Assembly: GCF_013664685.1 (NCBI RefSeq)
Contig: NZ_JAAKDE010000004.1
Span: forward strand, 1-64,000
Source: Capillibacterium thermochitinicola
Lineage (GTDB): Bacteria; Bacillota; UBA4882; UBA10575
Length of the DNA stretch: 64,000 nucleotides
Reading direction: 5' to 3'
The first letter of the stretch is position 1. Each line of letters opens with the position of its first letter. Position numbers and translations under genes: made by a program. This document shows positions 8,410 through 16,784 of this stretch, piece by piece. The notes under the pieces are model-generated. The model searched no databases and was not told where the DNA came from. It saw only the letters and a list, made by a program, of their open reading frames with translations.

Positions 8410-9306
8410 TTGTCCACCACTAACACCCAATACCTAACGGTCAACGGGCACCAAATCCCCGTGAAAAACCTGGACAAACCCTTCTGGCCGGAAGATGGCT
8501 ATACCAAGGCAGATGTCATGGCCTTCTATATAAAGGTTTGGCCTTATCTCGCCCCCCACCTCAAAGACCGCCCCCTCTCCTTGGTCCGCTACCCGGAAGG
8601 AATCAACGGCCAGTATTTTTACCAAAAAAACTTCCCGGCGGCCCCGCCTTGGGTGGAAACCATCCCGATCCGCTCCAAAACGCGGGTGACCCATTATGTA
8701 ATGGCCAATAACCTGGAGACACTCATCTGGTCAATCAACCTGGGCTGTATTGAAGTTCACCCCTGGCTTTCCACCCAGTGGCACCTGGACTATCCGACTT
8801 ACGTTATTTTTGACCTCGATCCGATGGCCCCCGCCACCTTCCAAGAGGCCGTCCAGGTGGCTTTCGCCCTCAAAAGCCTCACCGACCACCTGGGACTGGC
8901 GCTCTTCCCCAAAATCTCCGGAGCCACCGGGCTCCACCTCTATCTTCCGGTCAAACCGGTCTACAGCTACCAGGAGACGGCCACCTTTGTCCAGCGGCTC
9001 GGCGAGGCCGTGATCCGGGTCCTTCCCGGGCTGGCCACCAACGAACGAATGGTCTCGGCCCGCGGGGGCAAAGTCTACATCGACCATCTCCAAAACCAGA
9101 AGGGGAAGACCATTGCTTCCGTGTACAGCCTCCGCCCGTTCGCCGGCGCCCCCGTCTCGATGCCGGTTACCTGGGAGGAGCTCCCCACCATTCAACCGGA
9201 CAGTTTCAACATAACGAACGCCGCCGCCCGTCTGGCCGCCACCGGTGACCTGTTTGCCCCCCTCCTCAGCCTCCAGCAGGAACTGCCCACCGAATTACTG
9301 TCCTAA
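8410..9306 (+). CDS. Stand-alone LigD-type polymerase (primase-polymerase) domain
   Basis: A 298-residue protein matching the polymerase domain of bacterial NHEJ ligase LigD, an archaeo-eukaryotic primase fold that fills and extends DNA ends. Visible motifs are the metal-binding DLDP near residue 137, SGATGLHLYLP near 175, and YIDHLQNQKGKT near 222. It lacks the ligase and phosphoesterase domains of full LigD, and no Ku gene is in the window. The TTG start at 8410 is supported by AAAGGAG eight bases upstream. It could act with a separate LigD ligase and Ku elsewhere, for example in spores, but that is inference. Confidence 0.88.
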   Translation: MSTTNTQYLTVNGHQIPVKNLDKPFWPEDGYTKADVMAFYIKVWPYLAPHLKDRPLSLVRYPEGINGQYFYQKNFPAAPPWVETIPIRSKTRVTHYVMANNLETLIWSINLGCIEVHPWLSTQWHLDYPTYVIFDLDPMAPATFQEAVQVAFALKSLTDHLGLALFPKISGATGLHLYLPVKPVYSYQETATFVQRLGEAVIRVLPGLATNERMVSARGGKVYIDHLQNQKGKTIASVYSLRPFAGAPVSMPVTWEELPTIQPDSFNITNAAARLAATGDLFAPLLSLQQELPTELLS

Positions 9307-9366
9307 CCCATCTATTGCAGCGTTTATAAAATTTTTAAATTTTTGGGTTATATCATAAAATAATGC

Positions 9367-9396
9367 TTGTTTTTTCCTGTTTTTTACCAATATAAT
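9367..9396 (+). promoter_or_regulatory. Probable sigma-A promoter for the lipoprotein/barrel pair
   Basis: A perfect -10 TATAAT (9391-9396) lies 18 bases after TTGTTT (9367-9372), in an AT-rich 143-base gap. It is 54 bases before the TTG start at 9450. Confidence 0.55.
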
Positions 9397-9449
9397 GAGA
9401 TTAAAGAGTTGCTCTTTTCATGGAAAAAACGTAAAGGAGGCGCTGTTGA

Positions 9450-10950
9450 TTGAGGCGTAAATCACTCCTACTATCTTTGTTTGTTATCGTTTTTATCATC
9501 ACCGCCAGTGGTTGTTTTCCCAAATTACCCAAAAAGATCATCGGACCGACCTGGGAAACCACCTACACCATACCTTTATTAAGGACAAACAGATTAATTT
9601 GGGGTCGGACGAAGAAGACGGCTTAGACTTGGAAGGCGTCAGCTTGAATTACTATTCTCATCACGAAAAAGACGGGCCAACCACGTTGGAACTTTTTGGA
9701 GACCGGCTGACAATCGAACCCGACCCGATTGATCCTTTAGAAGTTTCAGGCGCAGACGTGCCAGAAGTAGTGTATGACATCACCGGCCTTGAACAAACCT
9801 TTAGCTTTGACTGGTCCGGCTATAAACAGATCACGCTGAGCGACGATGCCACAACTTATAACTACATCGTCGTGCGTTTGGAAAACGCCCAGGCCGCCGG
9901 TGAAGGCGTAAGACTGGGGTTGTTGGTGAATGGTGAGGAAAAGGCCTCCGCGGTCATTCCGAACGGCGGAGACTATACTGAACTGGCATTTCCCGGCCTT
10001 GTCCTGGAACCCGACGACGATTTAGAAATCAAAGTCTCCGGCTCCATCCTGGTGCATGCGTCATCTCCCAGCCTCATCTTTACGCCGGTCGACTTGGAAC
10101 TGGTGTCCGTTACCTTTGATGCCACCGGTCTCGTCAGAATCCTCGAAGATTTTGATTCCGAAATCTTCAATATTTCACTGGATTTCCCGCCGGACGCCGA
10201 TATCTTCGAGCTTCAATTGAAAGAAGCGAAGATCGCCTTTACCCCGTTAGATATCCCCGAAGGGTTTCAAATCAACGGCGTTTTAAAAATTGAAGCTCTG
10301 GACCAAACAGGGGCACTCCTTGAAGACTGTACCACCACCATACCCTTCTCGATGATCAATGATACCTATGAAGAATTCGAGAATTTGAAAGATACTCTTA
10401 TCCTATCCTCAAAGACGAAAAAATCCGCACGATCAAAATTCTTTTTGAGATCACCCCGAAGGTCGCCGGTCAGGATGTCACCCTCACCTATCCGGGAGAG
10501 ATCACCCTGGAGCAAGATATTGCCATCGCCATCGACTACATAACTTATGCTTCCTCCGCCGAGGGGCCGGAGGGGTCGGTGGAGGTTCCCGAAGAGCTGC
10601 CCCTGGAGATTAAAGCGTCAGATATCTTCTTTAAGCTTGAAAATAACAGCCCGGTGGCACTAACCGTTGAAGTCTGGTTGTCGCCAAACCCGATCAATCG
10701 CGAACAGCCGGACGCCGATCCGGAAGCCGTTAAAAACTTGTTGCACATCGCGGCCAACAAAGAAGAAACCTCCGTCTTAAAACTAGACCCGGACGAGTTC
10801 ACCCGGCTCGTCGAATCGAAAACCATCTACCATCTGATCACTTTCGTCAACGATTCCGAGGGTCAAGGCCAGATTGAGAAAGACGATTATCTGAAGATCA
10901 CCAGCTGGGCAAAGGTAACCTGTACCGTGAATAAGAGAGAGGGGAGGTAA
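9450..10950 (+). pseudogene. Lipoprotein gene interrupted by two -1 frame transitions
   Basis: The TTG start at 9450 lies nine bases after AAAGGAGG and opens a clear lipoprotein signal (hydrophobic core, lipobox TASGC with Cys at residue 22). That frame stops at about 9624. A second frame carries the protein from about 9580 to 10400, where it turns into arginine- and serine-rich nonsense and stops at 10543. A third frame carries it on to 10950. Restoring one base near 9590 (giving TIPLL-KDKQINLG) and one near 10391-10428 (giving DTLI-PILKDEKI or a slip at A6) yields one roughly 500-residue protein. Both changes look like single-base deletions, from recent decay or sequencing error. No domain was recognised; the acidic, strand-rich body is followed five bases later by a barrel gene. 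Confidence 0.75.
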
Positions 10951-10955
10951 CGGCG

Positions 10956-12182
10956 GTGGTTAGAAAAGCATATGGTTTGATCCTTTTTATACTGGTTGTC
11001 ACCGGTTTGCTCGCGGTATCCGCCGCTCCCGCCCGGGGCTTCACCTATGATAACCCGGCGGAAGAGGCTTTTACCAAGACCCATTTTGAATTACTCCTGC
11101 CGGAAATGGCTGTCGGGGCGAAAAACAATCTGTTCACTTTAAGCAATATCAATATTGATCTGACCAATCCTGGAACAAAAGCGGACTTTTTGGGCCAAAT
11201 GAGCGGCGGCCAATTTAAAGCCGATTTTACCTCGCAGCTCAAGACCGGATTGACCATTGGCCGTTTCTCCGCTTACCTTCGCCCGTTTGCCACCGGTTCG
11301 CTCCGTCTGGCGTCGGGCCTGCCCGAGCTGGTCTTTGTCGGCTACGGTCCCCACGATAACGGAACAAACAAAGTTTATAATCTGGCGGGCACAAAAGCCA
11401 ACAGTCTGGCCGGCGTCGCCCTGGACTTTAAATACGGCCATCCGGTTAAGCTCGCCGACGGTTCCACATTAGGCATCGGTGTTACTTTCCACTACATCAA
11501 AGGTTTAGCCATGTTTGACGCGGAGATCACCAGCGGTACCCTGACCGTCGATCAGATCGGGGACAGTACTATTAGAACGAAGGGACAATGCTATTATGTG
11601 GACCTACCCGTTGCCGAAGACGGGGCGGACCTCGGTTCTTTCTTTACAAATACCCCCGGCAGTGGTTTCCTGCTTGATCTGGGCGTCGCCTATGAGCGGG
11701 ACCGCATCCATGCCGGATTGGTGCTGAAAAATATCGGTGCTTTGAAATGGCGGACGGTTAACCAGGCCTCCATCAGTTATGAAGGAGCCGTTGAAACGGG
11801 TCCGGAAGGTACTGAATTCTTAGGCGACGACCCGGTTACCGAAGAGAAGACCATTTCCGACTACACCATGGGGTTACCGTTGGTTCTCCAAATCCACGGT
11901 TCTTACCAGTTGTACAAGAGCCTCTACTGGAACGTGGGGATGGAGACCGGTTTTGCCGACGGCTGGGGCATCTCCAGTGTACCCTGTTTGCAAACCGGCC
12001 TGGAGTGGCGGCCCGGCCGCTGGATCCGTCTCGCCGCTGATATAAGTTATCATGACCGGCATTTTAACTACAATACTTTGCTGGAACTACAGCTCTTCTT
12101 TTTATGGACCCGCTTCCAGTTGGGGTGGACGCATGAGATGGGCGGGCTGAACGCCGCCGCAATGCTGGCCCTCCATTTCTAA
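10956..12182 (+). CDS. Outer-membrane beta-barrel protein, DUF5723-like
   Basis: A 408-residue secreted protein. It starts at GTG 10956 with GGGGAGG eight bases upstream, only five bases after the stop of the lipoprotein gene, so the two form an operon. The signal peptide spans residues 1 to about 28 and ends APARG. The body has many short amphipathic strands (for example GSGFLLDLGVAYERDRIHA and LVLKNIGALKW) that recall DUF5723/PorV-like barrels. The last residues (NAAAMLALHF) form an outer-membrane beta signal with terminal Phe. The function is unknown. The neighbouring lipoprotein may be a partner, so its damage is relevant here. Confidence 0.7.
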   Translation: MVRKAYGLILFILVVTGLLAVSAAPARGFTYDNPAEEAFTKTHFELLLPEMAVGAKNNLFTLSNINIDLTNPGTKADFLGQMSGGQFKADFTSQLKTGLTIGRFSAYLRPFATGSLRLASGLPELVFVGYGPHDNGTNKVYNLAGTKANSLAGVALDFKYGHPVKLADGSTLGIGVTFHYIKGLAMFDAEITSGTLTVDQIGDSTIRTKGQCYYVDLPVAEDGADLGSFFTNTPGSGFLLDLGVAYERDRIHAGLVLKNIGALKWRTVNQASISYEGAVETGPEGTEFLGDDPVTEEKTISDYTMGLPLVLQIHGSYQLYKSLYWNVGMETGFADGWGISSVPCLQTGLEWRPGRWIRLAADISYHDRHFNYNTLLELQLFFLWTRFQLGWTHEMGGLNAAAMLALHF

Positions 12183-12221
12183 ACCACAGTTGGTAGGTGC
12201 GATTCCAGCAAGGCAAAATAT

Positions 12222-12251
12222 AAGGACCTCCGTCAAACGGGGGTCCTTTTT
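12222..12251 (+). terminator. Rho-independent terminator after the barrel gene
   Basis: AAGGACCTCCG (12222-12232) pairs over 11 positions (one T-G) with 12238-12248 around a five-base loop and runs into T5. On the minus strand the same stem is followed by TTATATTTT, so it may also end transcription of the convergent rhomboid-like gene. Confidence 0.8.
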
Positions 12252-12310
12252 ACTGGTTTGTCTTTGCCATACGAGCCTGAAGATGCTTCAGGTAAGGAAG
12301 GCTGCTTTTC

Positions 12311-13018
12311 TCATTTTATAACTTTAAACCTTCGCCGCCGCCATTGGTTTTTCAGCTTTTCCGCCCAGCCCTTCCCGGGATAGTTATGGGTCCACGCCCA
12401 GTAGCGGAAGCCGCGGGCAAAGGGACCGTGGCCGGTAAAGAGGTAGGCGACGGCAATACTGCTAACAGCGGCGAGCGCGAAGAGGAGATTATAACCTAAA
12501 TAGTTAAAAAAGATCAAGCCGGCATGAATCCAGGCCAGCCACTGGGCTTGGATTGGAATCAGCCCCCAAAACAAGAGCTCCCGGTCGGGGTACAGTTTGG
12601 CCCATACCCAAGTCAGACCGGTCAGGGGCAGCCACAGACCGGTAACGGGAATATTCCGGCCAAAAACCCAGGAGACGAAGGCCAAAGCCAAACTGGTCAC
12701 CCCCGTTGCCAAGCCCAGGAAAAGACCGTAGGTTTGTCCACCCCAGGTGCGTTCCAGGCTGCCGCCGATAAACCATAACCAGAGGAGGGCAAAAAGATCG
12801 CCAAGGCCCCAGTTGACCAGAGGATAGGTCAACAGAGTCCAAGGCCGCCACCACCAACGCAATGTTTGAAAACGAAATAAAGAGAAGAGATTGATCCGGA
12901 ACAAAGACAACAGATGGTGGCCGAGGAAAAGAACGAGACTCAACACAATAATCCCTTTGGTCAGCGGAATATATTCACGGTACAGAAAACGCCGGAAATT
13001 CCTTACGTACTGGTTCAT
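12311..13018 (-). CDS. Rhomboid-like membrane protein, probably without protease activity
   Basis: A 235-residue integral membrane protein with about six helices. The segment WRPWTLLTYPLVN followed by FIGGSLERTWGG matches the conserved L1-loop and TM2 region of rhomboid proteases. However, the catalytic GxSG of TM4 is replaced by PLTG (around residues 132-135), and no AH motif is seen in the last helix (AAVSSIAVAYLFTG). It is therefore likely an inactive rhomboid-fold protein. The C-terminal tail is strongly basic (KNQWRRRRFKVIK). Its start overlaps the stop of the zinc-ribbon gene upstream, so the two are co-transcribed. Confidence 0.7.
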   Translation of the reverse strand: MNQYVRNFRRFLYREYIPLTKGIIVLSLVLFLGHHLLSLFRINLFSLFRFQTLRWWWRPWTLLTYPLVNWGLGDLFALLWLWFIGGSLERTWGGQTYGLFLGLATGVTSLALAFVSWVFGRNIPVTGLWLPLTGLTWVWAKLYPDRELLFWGLIPIQAQWLAWIHAGLIFFNYLGYNLLFALAAVSSIAVAYLFTGHGPFARGFRYWAWTHNYPGKGWAEKLKNQWRRRRFKVIK

Positions 13019-13743
13019 CTTTCCTCAAACAACCCCCGTCCACAGTTTTCACATAACGTCACCCCGGAGTCGCCCTTCTTGACCTTTTCCAGAACAGCAG
13101 GGGGGATAATCATATGGCAAAAGCCACAGGTTTTTTCCTTGACCGGTACGACGACGATCCCCTTCAATGCTTTGGCGGAACGTTGGTAAAACCCCAATAA
13201 ACTCTCCGGCAAAGCCCGTTCCAGATCCGCCACTTCTTTTTCCAACTCCGTACAGCGTTTCTGGAGGGAATTAACCCGCTGGGCGACCTCTTCCGCCGCG
13301 GCCGTCAGTTTGGTTTGGAGCGCCTCAACTTGTTTTTGCGCTTGGGCCAACTCCTGTTCTTTGGTTTCCAACAGATATAGCTGGTTGAGGATCGTTTCCT
13401 CCCGTGCCGCTTTGGCCGTTTGGTACTCGGCGATCCTCCTTTGCAGCTGTTCCAGTTCTTTCGGGGCTGAAATCTTTCCACTGTACAAAGTGGTCTCCAG
13501 GTCACGAAGCTGCGCTTCGTAATCCCGGCATTCCCCTTCCAATCGTCGATTCTCCATCTTCAAGCGAGTACGTTCGTTCTGAATCTGTTCGACCTCTTCC
13601 CTTGCCGTCAGGACCTGGTTTTCCAGGTCGGCAAGCACCCTTCGCCCTTCCCAAGCGGCAAGCTCATCCACACAAGCCGCTAGGCGACGCCGGGCCTCCT
13701 GATAACGATATAATAACGATAAATCCCGCTTTTTGTCCATCAT
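13015..13743 (-). CDS. Coiled-coil protein with C4 zinc ribbon
   Basis: A 242-residue cytoplasmic protein. Residues about 10-175 form a long heptad-rich coiled coil. The C-terminus (about 200-236) is a CxxC...CxxC zinc ribbon (CGFCHMIIP and LCENCGR), the DUF164/CdsZ-type family often found beside nif3 genes. The family has been linked to nucleic-acid or ribosome-associated roles, but the role here cannot be read. It overlaps the next gene at its stop and abuts the small zinc-finger gene at its start, in a four-gene run from the Nif3-like gene to the rhomboid-like gene. Confidence 0.85.
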   Translation of the reverse strand: MMDKKRDLSLLYRYQEARRRLAACVDELAAWEGRRVLADLENQVLTAREEVEQIQNERTRLKMENRRLEGECRDYEAQLRDLETTLYSGKISAPKELEQLQRRIAEYQTAKAAREETILNQLYLLETKEQELAQAQKQVEALQTKLTAAAEEVAQRVNSLQKRCTELEKEVADLERALPESLLGFYQRSAKALKGIVVVPVKEKTCGFCHMIIPPAVLEKVKKGDSGVTLCENCGRGLFEER

Positions 13744-13925
13744 TAACTACGGATTGCACCCAGCAGATCTTTATAAGTGTCGATATCCATCCCGATCTCG
13801 GACCGGCGGGCGACAATATCGGAGCCCTTCTCCTTAGCACACTTGACACACCGTTTGGTTTCCGGTAAAGCCTCCAGCCGCTCCGCTGAAATAACTTTAC
13901 CACATAGCTCGCACTTTTTGGCCAT
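13743..13925 (-). CDS. Small DksA/TraR-like C4 zinc-finger protein
   Basis: A 60-residue protein. I place the start at ATG 13925, which has AAAGGAGG eight bases upstream; the open frame back to 13994 adds an unlikely leader. Cys5 and Cys8 (CELC) and Cys26 and Cys29 (CVKC) form a C4 zinc knuckle of the DksA/TraR type, but the coiled coil that DksA uses to enter RNA polymerase is missing. It lies between the Nif3-like and zinc-ribbon genes in the same operon. Function unknown. Confidence 0.75.
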   Translation of the reverse strand: MAKKCELCGKVISAERLEALPETKRCVKCAKEKGSDIVARRSEIGMDIDTYKDLLGAIRS

Positions 13926-13993
13926 TTTGAAACCCTCCTTTGTAGTCCCGGTTAGCCGTAACGGCAGGCACCAGGCCCCTCCCTTCATTGCCA

Positions 13994-15109
13994 CTAATAG
14001 AATGAGTAGGGTTTTATGTAGTGTTCACTAAGGTAGATCCGTGCTTTAAACTCAGGCGTCAATGACTGGTCTTTTTCTAAATATTCCTTAATCCGTTTTA
14101 GGCCAACCGCCTCAATGGTGTGGTGTCCCACTTCCACTATGGTCATCCCGAGCTGCTCGGCATGGAGAAAATCATGGTAACCCAGATCGGAGGTGATCAG
14201 AACCTCCGCCCCTTTCCGTTTCGCCTGGCCCAGGTATTTACCGCCGCTGCCGCCGATCACCGCGATCTTACTTACCGTTTCCCGCGGAAAACCGCCCCAC
14301 CGCAAGGTTTCGTCGTTAAACAAGGTCTTGACCTCCGCCAAAAAACCGGAGAACGGTTGCGGTTTCGGTAACCTTCCGACCCGCCCCAGTCCGGCGCGGC
14401 CGCCTTTTTGGACGACCGGGTAGAGGTCGTAAGCCACCTCTTCGTAAGGATGGGCGGCCAACATCGCTTTGATAATGCTTTCCCGTTTCCGGGCCGGAAT
14501 AATCGTCTCCAACCGCACCTCCGGAACGGAAGAAACGGCGCCGACTTCACCGAAAAAGGGATTGGCCCCGTCGCGCGGTAAAAACGTCCCCACCCCTGAA
14601 GTCCGGAAAGTGCAATGGCTATAATTGCCGATCCAACCGGCACCCGCCGCCGTCAAAGCGGCAAAAACCGGTTCGACGTGGTCTTCCGGGACATAGACCA
14701 CCAGTTTAAGGTGTTCTTCGGCCCCTTCTTCCACCGGTTCCACCTGGCTGAGCTGTAAAAGTTCGGCCAGGTACTGGTTTAAGCCGTCAGCGGCCCGGTC
14801 AAAATTGGTGTGCATGGCATATACAACAAAACCCCCAGCAATCATCTCCTCCCAAACCTCGCCTCCGGGCCGGTCAAACTGGAGATTATTGAGGGGTTTA
14901 AAGATCAAGGGGTGATGAGTGACAATCAGATTTGCCTGTTTCTGCCGGGCCTCAGCCAGCACCGCCGCGGAAAAATCCAAAGCCAGTAAAAGACCGGTGA
15001 CTTCGCGGTCGAAGCGGCCAACCTGTAAACCGACGTTATCCCAGGATTCGGCCAACGCCAAGGGTGCCAGTTCTTCCAAGATCGAGGTAATCTCCCGCAC
15101 AGTCGGCAT
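13994..15109 (-). CDS. Nif3-like dinuclear metal centre protein (YqfO family)
   Basis: A 371-residue member of the Nif3/DUF34 family, which forms hexameric rings with a two-metal site. Metal-ligand motifs are visible: VTHHPLIFKP near residue 65, the HTNFD motif near 100, and GHHTIEAVG near 333. Residues about 125-230 form the inserted PII/CutA-like domain present in the long bacterial version. The biochemical function is not settled; GTP cyclohydrolase-like and NAD- or metal-related roles have been proposed for the family. The ATG start at 15109 has AGAAGG upstream. It leads the operon that continues with the two zinc proteins. Confidence 0.92.
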   Translation of the reverse strand: MPTVREITSILEELAPLALAESWDNVGLQVGRFDREVTGLLLALDFSAAVLAEARQKQANLIVTHHPLIFKPLNNLQFDRPGGEVWEEMIAGGFVVYAMHTNFDRAADGLNQYLAELLQLSQVEPVEEGAEEHLKLVVYVPEDHVEPVFAALTAAGAGWIGNYSHCTFRTSGVGTFLPRDGANPFFGEVGAVSSVPEVRLETIIPARKRESIIKAMLAAHPYEEVAYDLYPVVQKGGRAGLGRVGRLPKPQPFSGFLAEVKTLFNDETLRWGGFPRETVSKIAVIGGSGGKYLGQAKRKGAEVLITSDLGYHDFLHAEQLGMTIVEVGHHTIEAVGLKRIKEYLEKDQSLTPEFKARIYLSEHYIKPYSFY

Positions 15110-15306
15110 TCATGTTCCACCTTCTGTTTGCGTCCCAACAGTTTGCTTTTTATAATAATATAAACCAAGGACTGTACATGATAACTTTTAATTTACTATT
15201 TTCGCGGTTGTCCCCGCATTTCCTTCTTGCCCCGCAATCTTTTCGGTGTATTACCTTTATTTACCAATCCAACAGGGCCTCGCCACCGGCGGAGCCGCAT
15301 GATAAC

Positions 15307-15333
15307 AAAAAAAAGTGGTGACCTGCCACTTTT
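15307..15333 (-). terminator. Terminator of the tRNA-Asn/tRNA-CAU transcript
   Basis: On the minus strand AAAAGTGG pairs with CCACTTTT around a seven-base loop and runs into eight Ts. It lies 25 bases past the 3' end of the second tRNA. Confidence 0.8.
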
Positions 15334-15357
15334 CTCCAATAAGCATCTTAGATTTAT

Positions 15358-15432
15358 TGGTGGGCCCACCTGGATTCGAACCAGGGACCGATCGGTTATG
15401 AGCCGACTGCTCCACCGCTGAGCTATGGGCCC
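15358..15432 (-). tRNA. tRNA with CAU anticodon (elongator Met or Ile2)
   Basis: A 75-base cloverleaf with a perfect GGGCCCA/TGGGCCC acceptor stem, A73 and an encoded CCA. The anticodon loop is CTCATAA, with T-arm GGTTCGAATCC. Initiator tRNA is excluded because the anticodon stem lacks three consecutive G-C pairs and the first acceptor pair is matched. The anticodon stem and CGGTC variable region resemble Ile2 tRNAs whose C34 is converted to lysidine, so Met versus Ile2 is undecided. Confidence 0.93.
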
Positions 15433-15441
15433 AAACAATTA

Positions 15442-15516
15442 TGGCTCCCCGAGTTGGATTCGAACCAACAACCGCCCGGTTAACAGCCGGGTGCTCTACC
15501 GTTGAGCTATCGAGGA
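15442..15516 (-). tRNA. tRNA-Asn (GTT)
   Basis: A 75-base cloverleaf. The acceptor TCCTCGA/TCGGGGA has one G-T pair, G73 and an encoded CCA. The anticodon loop CTGTTAA reads AAC/AAU. It precedes the CAU tRNA by nine bases on the same transcript. Confidence 0.95.
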
Positions 15517-15534
15517 GTTTATTGCGCAACGTAA

Positions 15535-15563
15535 ATTATACCCCCTTTTTTTCCTTCCGTCAA
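15535..15563 (-). promoter_or_regulatory. Sigma-A promoter of the tRNA pair
   Basis: On the minus strand TTGACG (15558-15563) and a perfect TATAAT (15535-15540) are spaced by exactly 17 bases. The promoter starts 13 bases beyond the rpoD stop codon and drives the two tRNAs independently of the dnaG-rpoD operon. Confidence 0.85.
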
Positions 15564-15575
15564 GGGTACCGGCGC

Positions 15576-16736
15576 CTATTCCAGAAAATCCTTCAGCTTC
15601 TTACTCCGGCTGGGATGACGCAGTTTCCGCAAGGCTTTGGCTTCAATCTGGCGGATCCGTTCTCTGGTCACCCCAAAGACCTGGCCAACTTCTTCCAAAG
15701 TCCGGGCGCGTCCGTCTTCCAGACCAAAACGGAGCCGCAAAACCTTCTCCTCCCGAGAAGTCAAAGTGTCCAGCACCTCTTCCAGCTGTTCTTTGAGCAA
15801 GCGGAAAGAAGCGGCTTCGGCCGGGGCCGGCACATCCTGGTCTTCGATGAAATCGCCCAGATGACTGTCTTCTTCTTCCCCAATCGGCGTCTCAAGGGAG
15901 ACCGGCTCCTGTGCAATCTTGATGATCTCACGGACCCGCTCCACATTCATGCCCATCTCTTCGGCAATCTCCTCCGCGGTCGGTTCCCGTCCCAGCGTCT
16001 GCAAAAGCTGCCTGGAAACGCGGATCAGTTTATTGATGGTCTCCACCATATGGACGGGTATCCGGATCGTCCGCGCTTGGTCGGCGATCGCCCGCGTGAT
16101 CGCCTGCCGGATCCACCAGGTCGCATAGGTGCTAAATTTAAACCCTTTGTGGTAGTCGAATTTTTCCACGGCTTTAATCAAGCCCAGGTTACCTTCCTGG
16201 ATTAGATCAAGAAACAGCATGCCCCGGCCGACATACCTTTTGGCGATACTCACCACCAGACGCAGGTTGGCTTCGGCCAGCCGCCGTTTGGCGTTTTCAT
16301 CACCGGCCTGTGCCCGGCGCGCCAGTTCCAATTCGTCTTCCGGCGACAAAAGGGGCACCCGCCCGATCTCTTTCAGATACATCCGGACCGGATCGTCCAA
16401 CGCAATGCCTTCCGGGAGGGAAAGATCGACATCGTTCTCTATTTCACTGTCGCTTACCTCGCTGTCCTTGGGTTCCTCATCTTCAGCCACAAAATCAATG
16501 CCTTTACTGGTCAAAAGTTCGTAGATCCCGTCAATTTCCTCCGGTGCAAGATCGATGTGGTCAAAGGTGTCCATGATGTCCTTATACGTCACCACACCCT
16601 TTTTCTTGCCTAAAGAAAGGATCTCATTGATCGCGGCTGCTTTGAGTGCTTCGTGCTCTTCTTTCCCTTTCACTTGCTCATCCAAGGACAAATCAGCCTT
16701 TTTAACCTCTTTTTCTTTACTCACTTTTTCAATCAT
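15576..16736 (-). CDS. rpoD: RNA polymerase primary sigma factor RpoD/SigA
   Basis: The housekeeping sigma factor, about 386 residues. It has an N-terminal region 1.1-like acidic part, then region 1.2 ([20 protein letters not shown]), region 2 with the -10 recognition helix ([20 protein letters not shown]), region 3, and region 4 with the [21 protein letters not shown]. The start is uncertain: ATG 16736 gives MIEKVSKEK, but its AAGG is adjacent. GTG 16724 with the same AAGG further away is an alternative, and an open frame runs back to TTG 16781. It lies directly downstream of dnaG in the classic macromolecular-synthesis order. Confidence 0.97.
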   Translation of the reverse strand: MIEKVSKEKEVKKADLSLDEQVKGKEEHEALKAAAINEILSLGKKKGVVTYKDIMDTFDHIDLAPEEIDGIYELLTSKGIDFVAEDEEPKDSEVSDSEIENDVDLSLPEGIALDDPVRMYLKEIGRVPLLSPEDELELARRAQAGDENAKRRLAEANLRLVVSIAKRYVGRGMLFLDLIQEGNLGLIKAVEKFDYHKGFKFSTYATWWIRQAITRAIADQARTIRIPVHMVETINKLIRVSRQLLQTLGREPTAEEIAEEMGMNVERVREIIKIAQEPVSLETPIGEEEDSHLGDFIEDQDVPAPAEAASFRLLKEQLEEVLDTLTSREEKVLRLRFGLEDGRARTLEEVGQVFGVTRERIRQIEAKALRKLRHPSRSKKLKDFLE

Positions 16737-16784
16737 CCTTCCCAGAGAAAACCGGAGAAATAATCGAGTAATCGTAATCAAATT

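Noticed and set aside
12276-12292. Hairpin CCTGAAG/CTTCAGG as terminator of the rhomboid-like gene
   Set aside because: A seven-base stem with a three-base loop but no T run on either strand.
15358-15432. Initiator tRNA-fMet
   Set aside because: The first acceptor pair is matched and the three G-C pairs of the initiator anticodon stem are absent.
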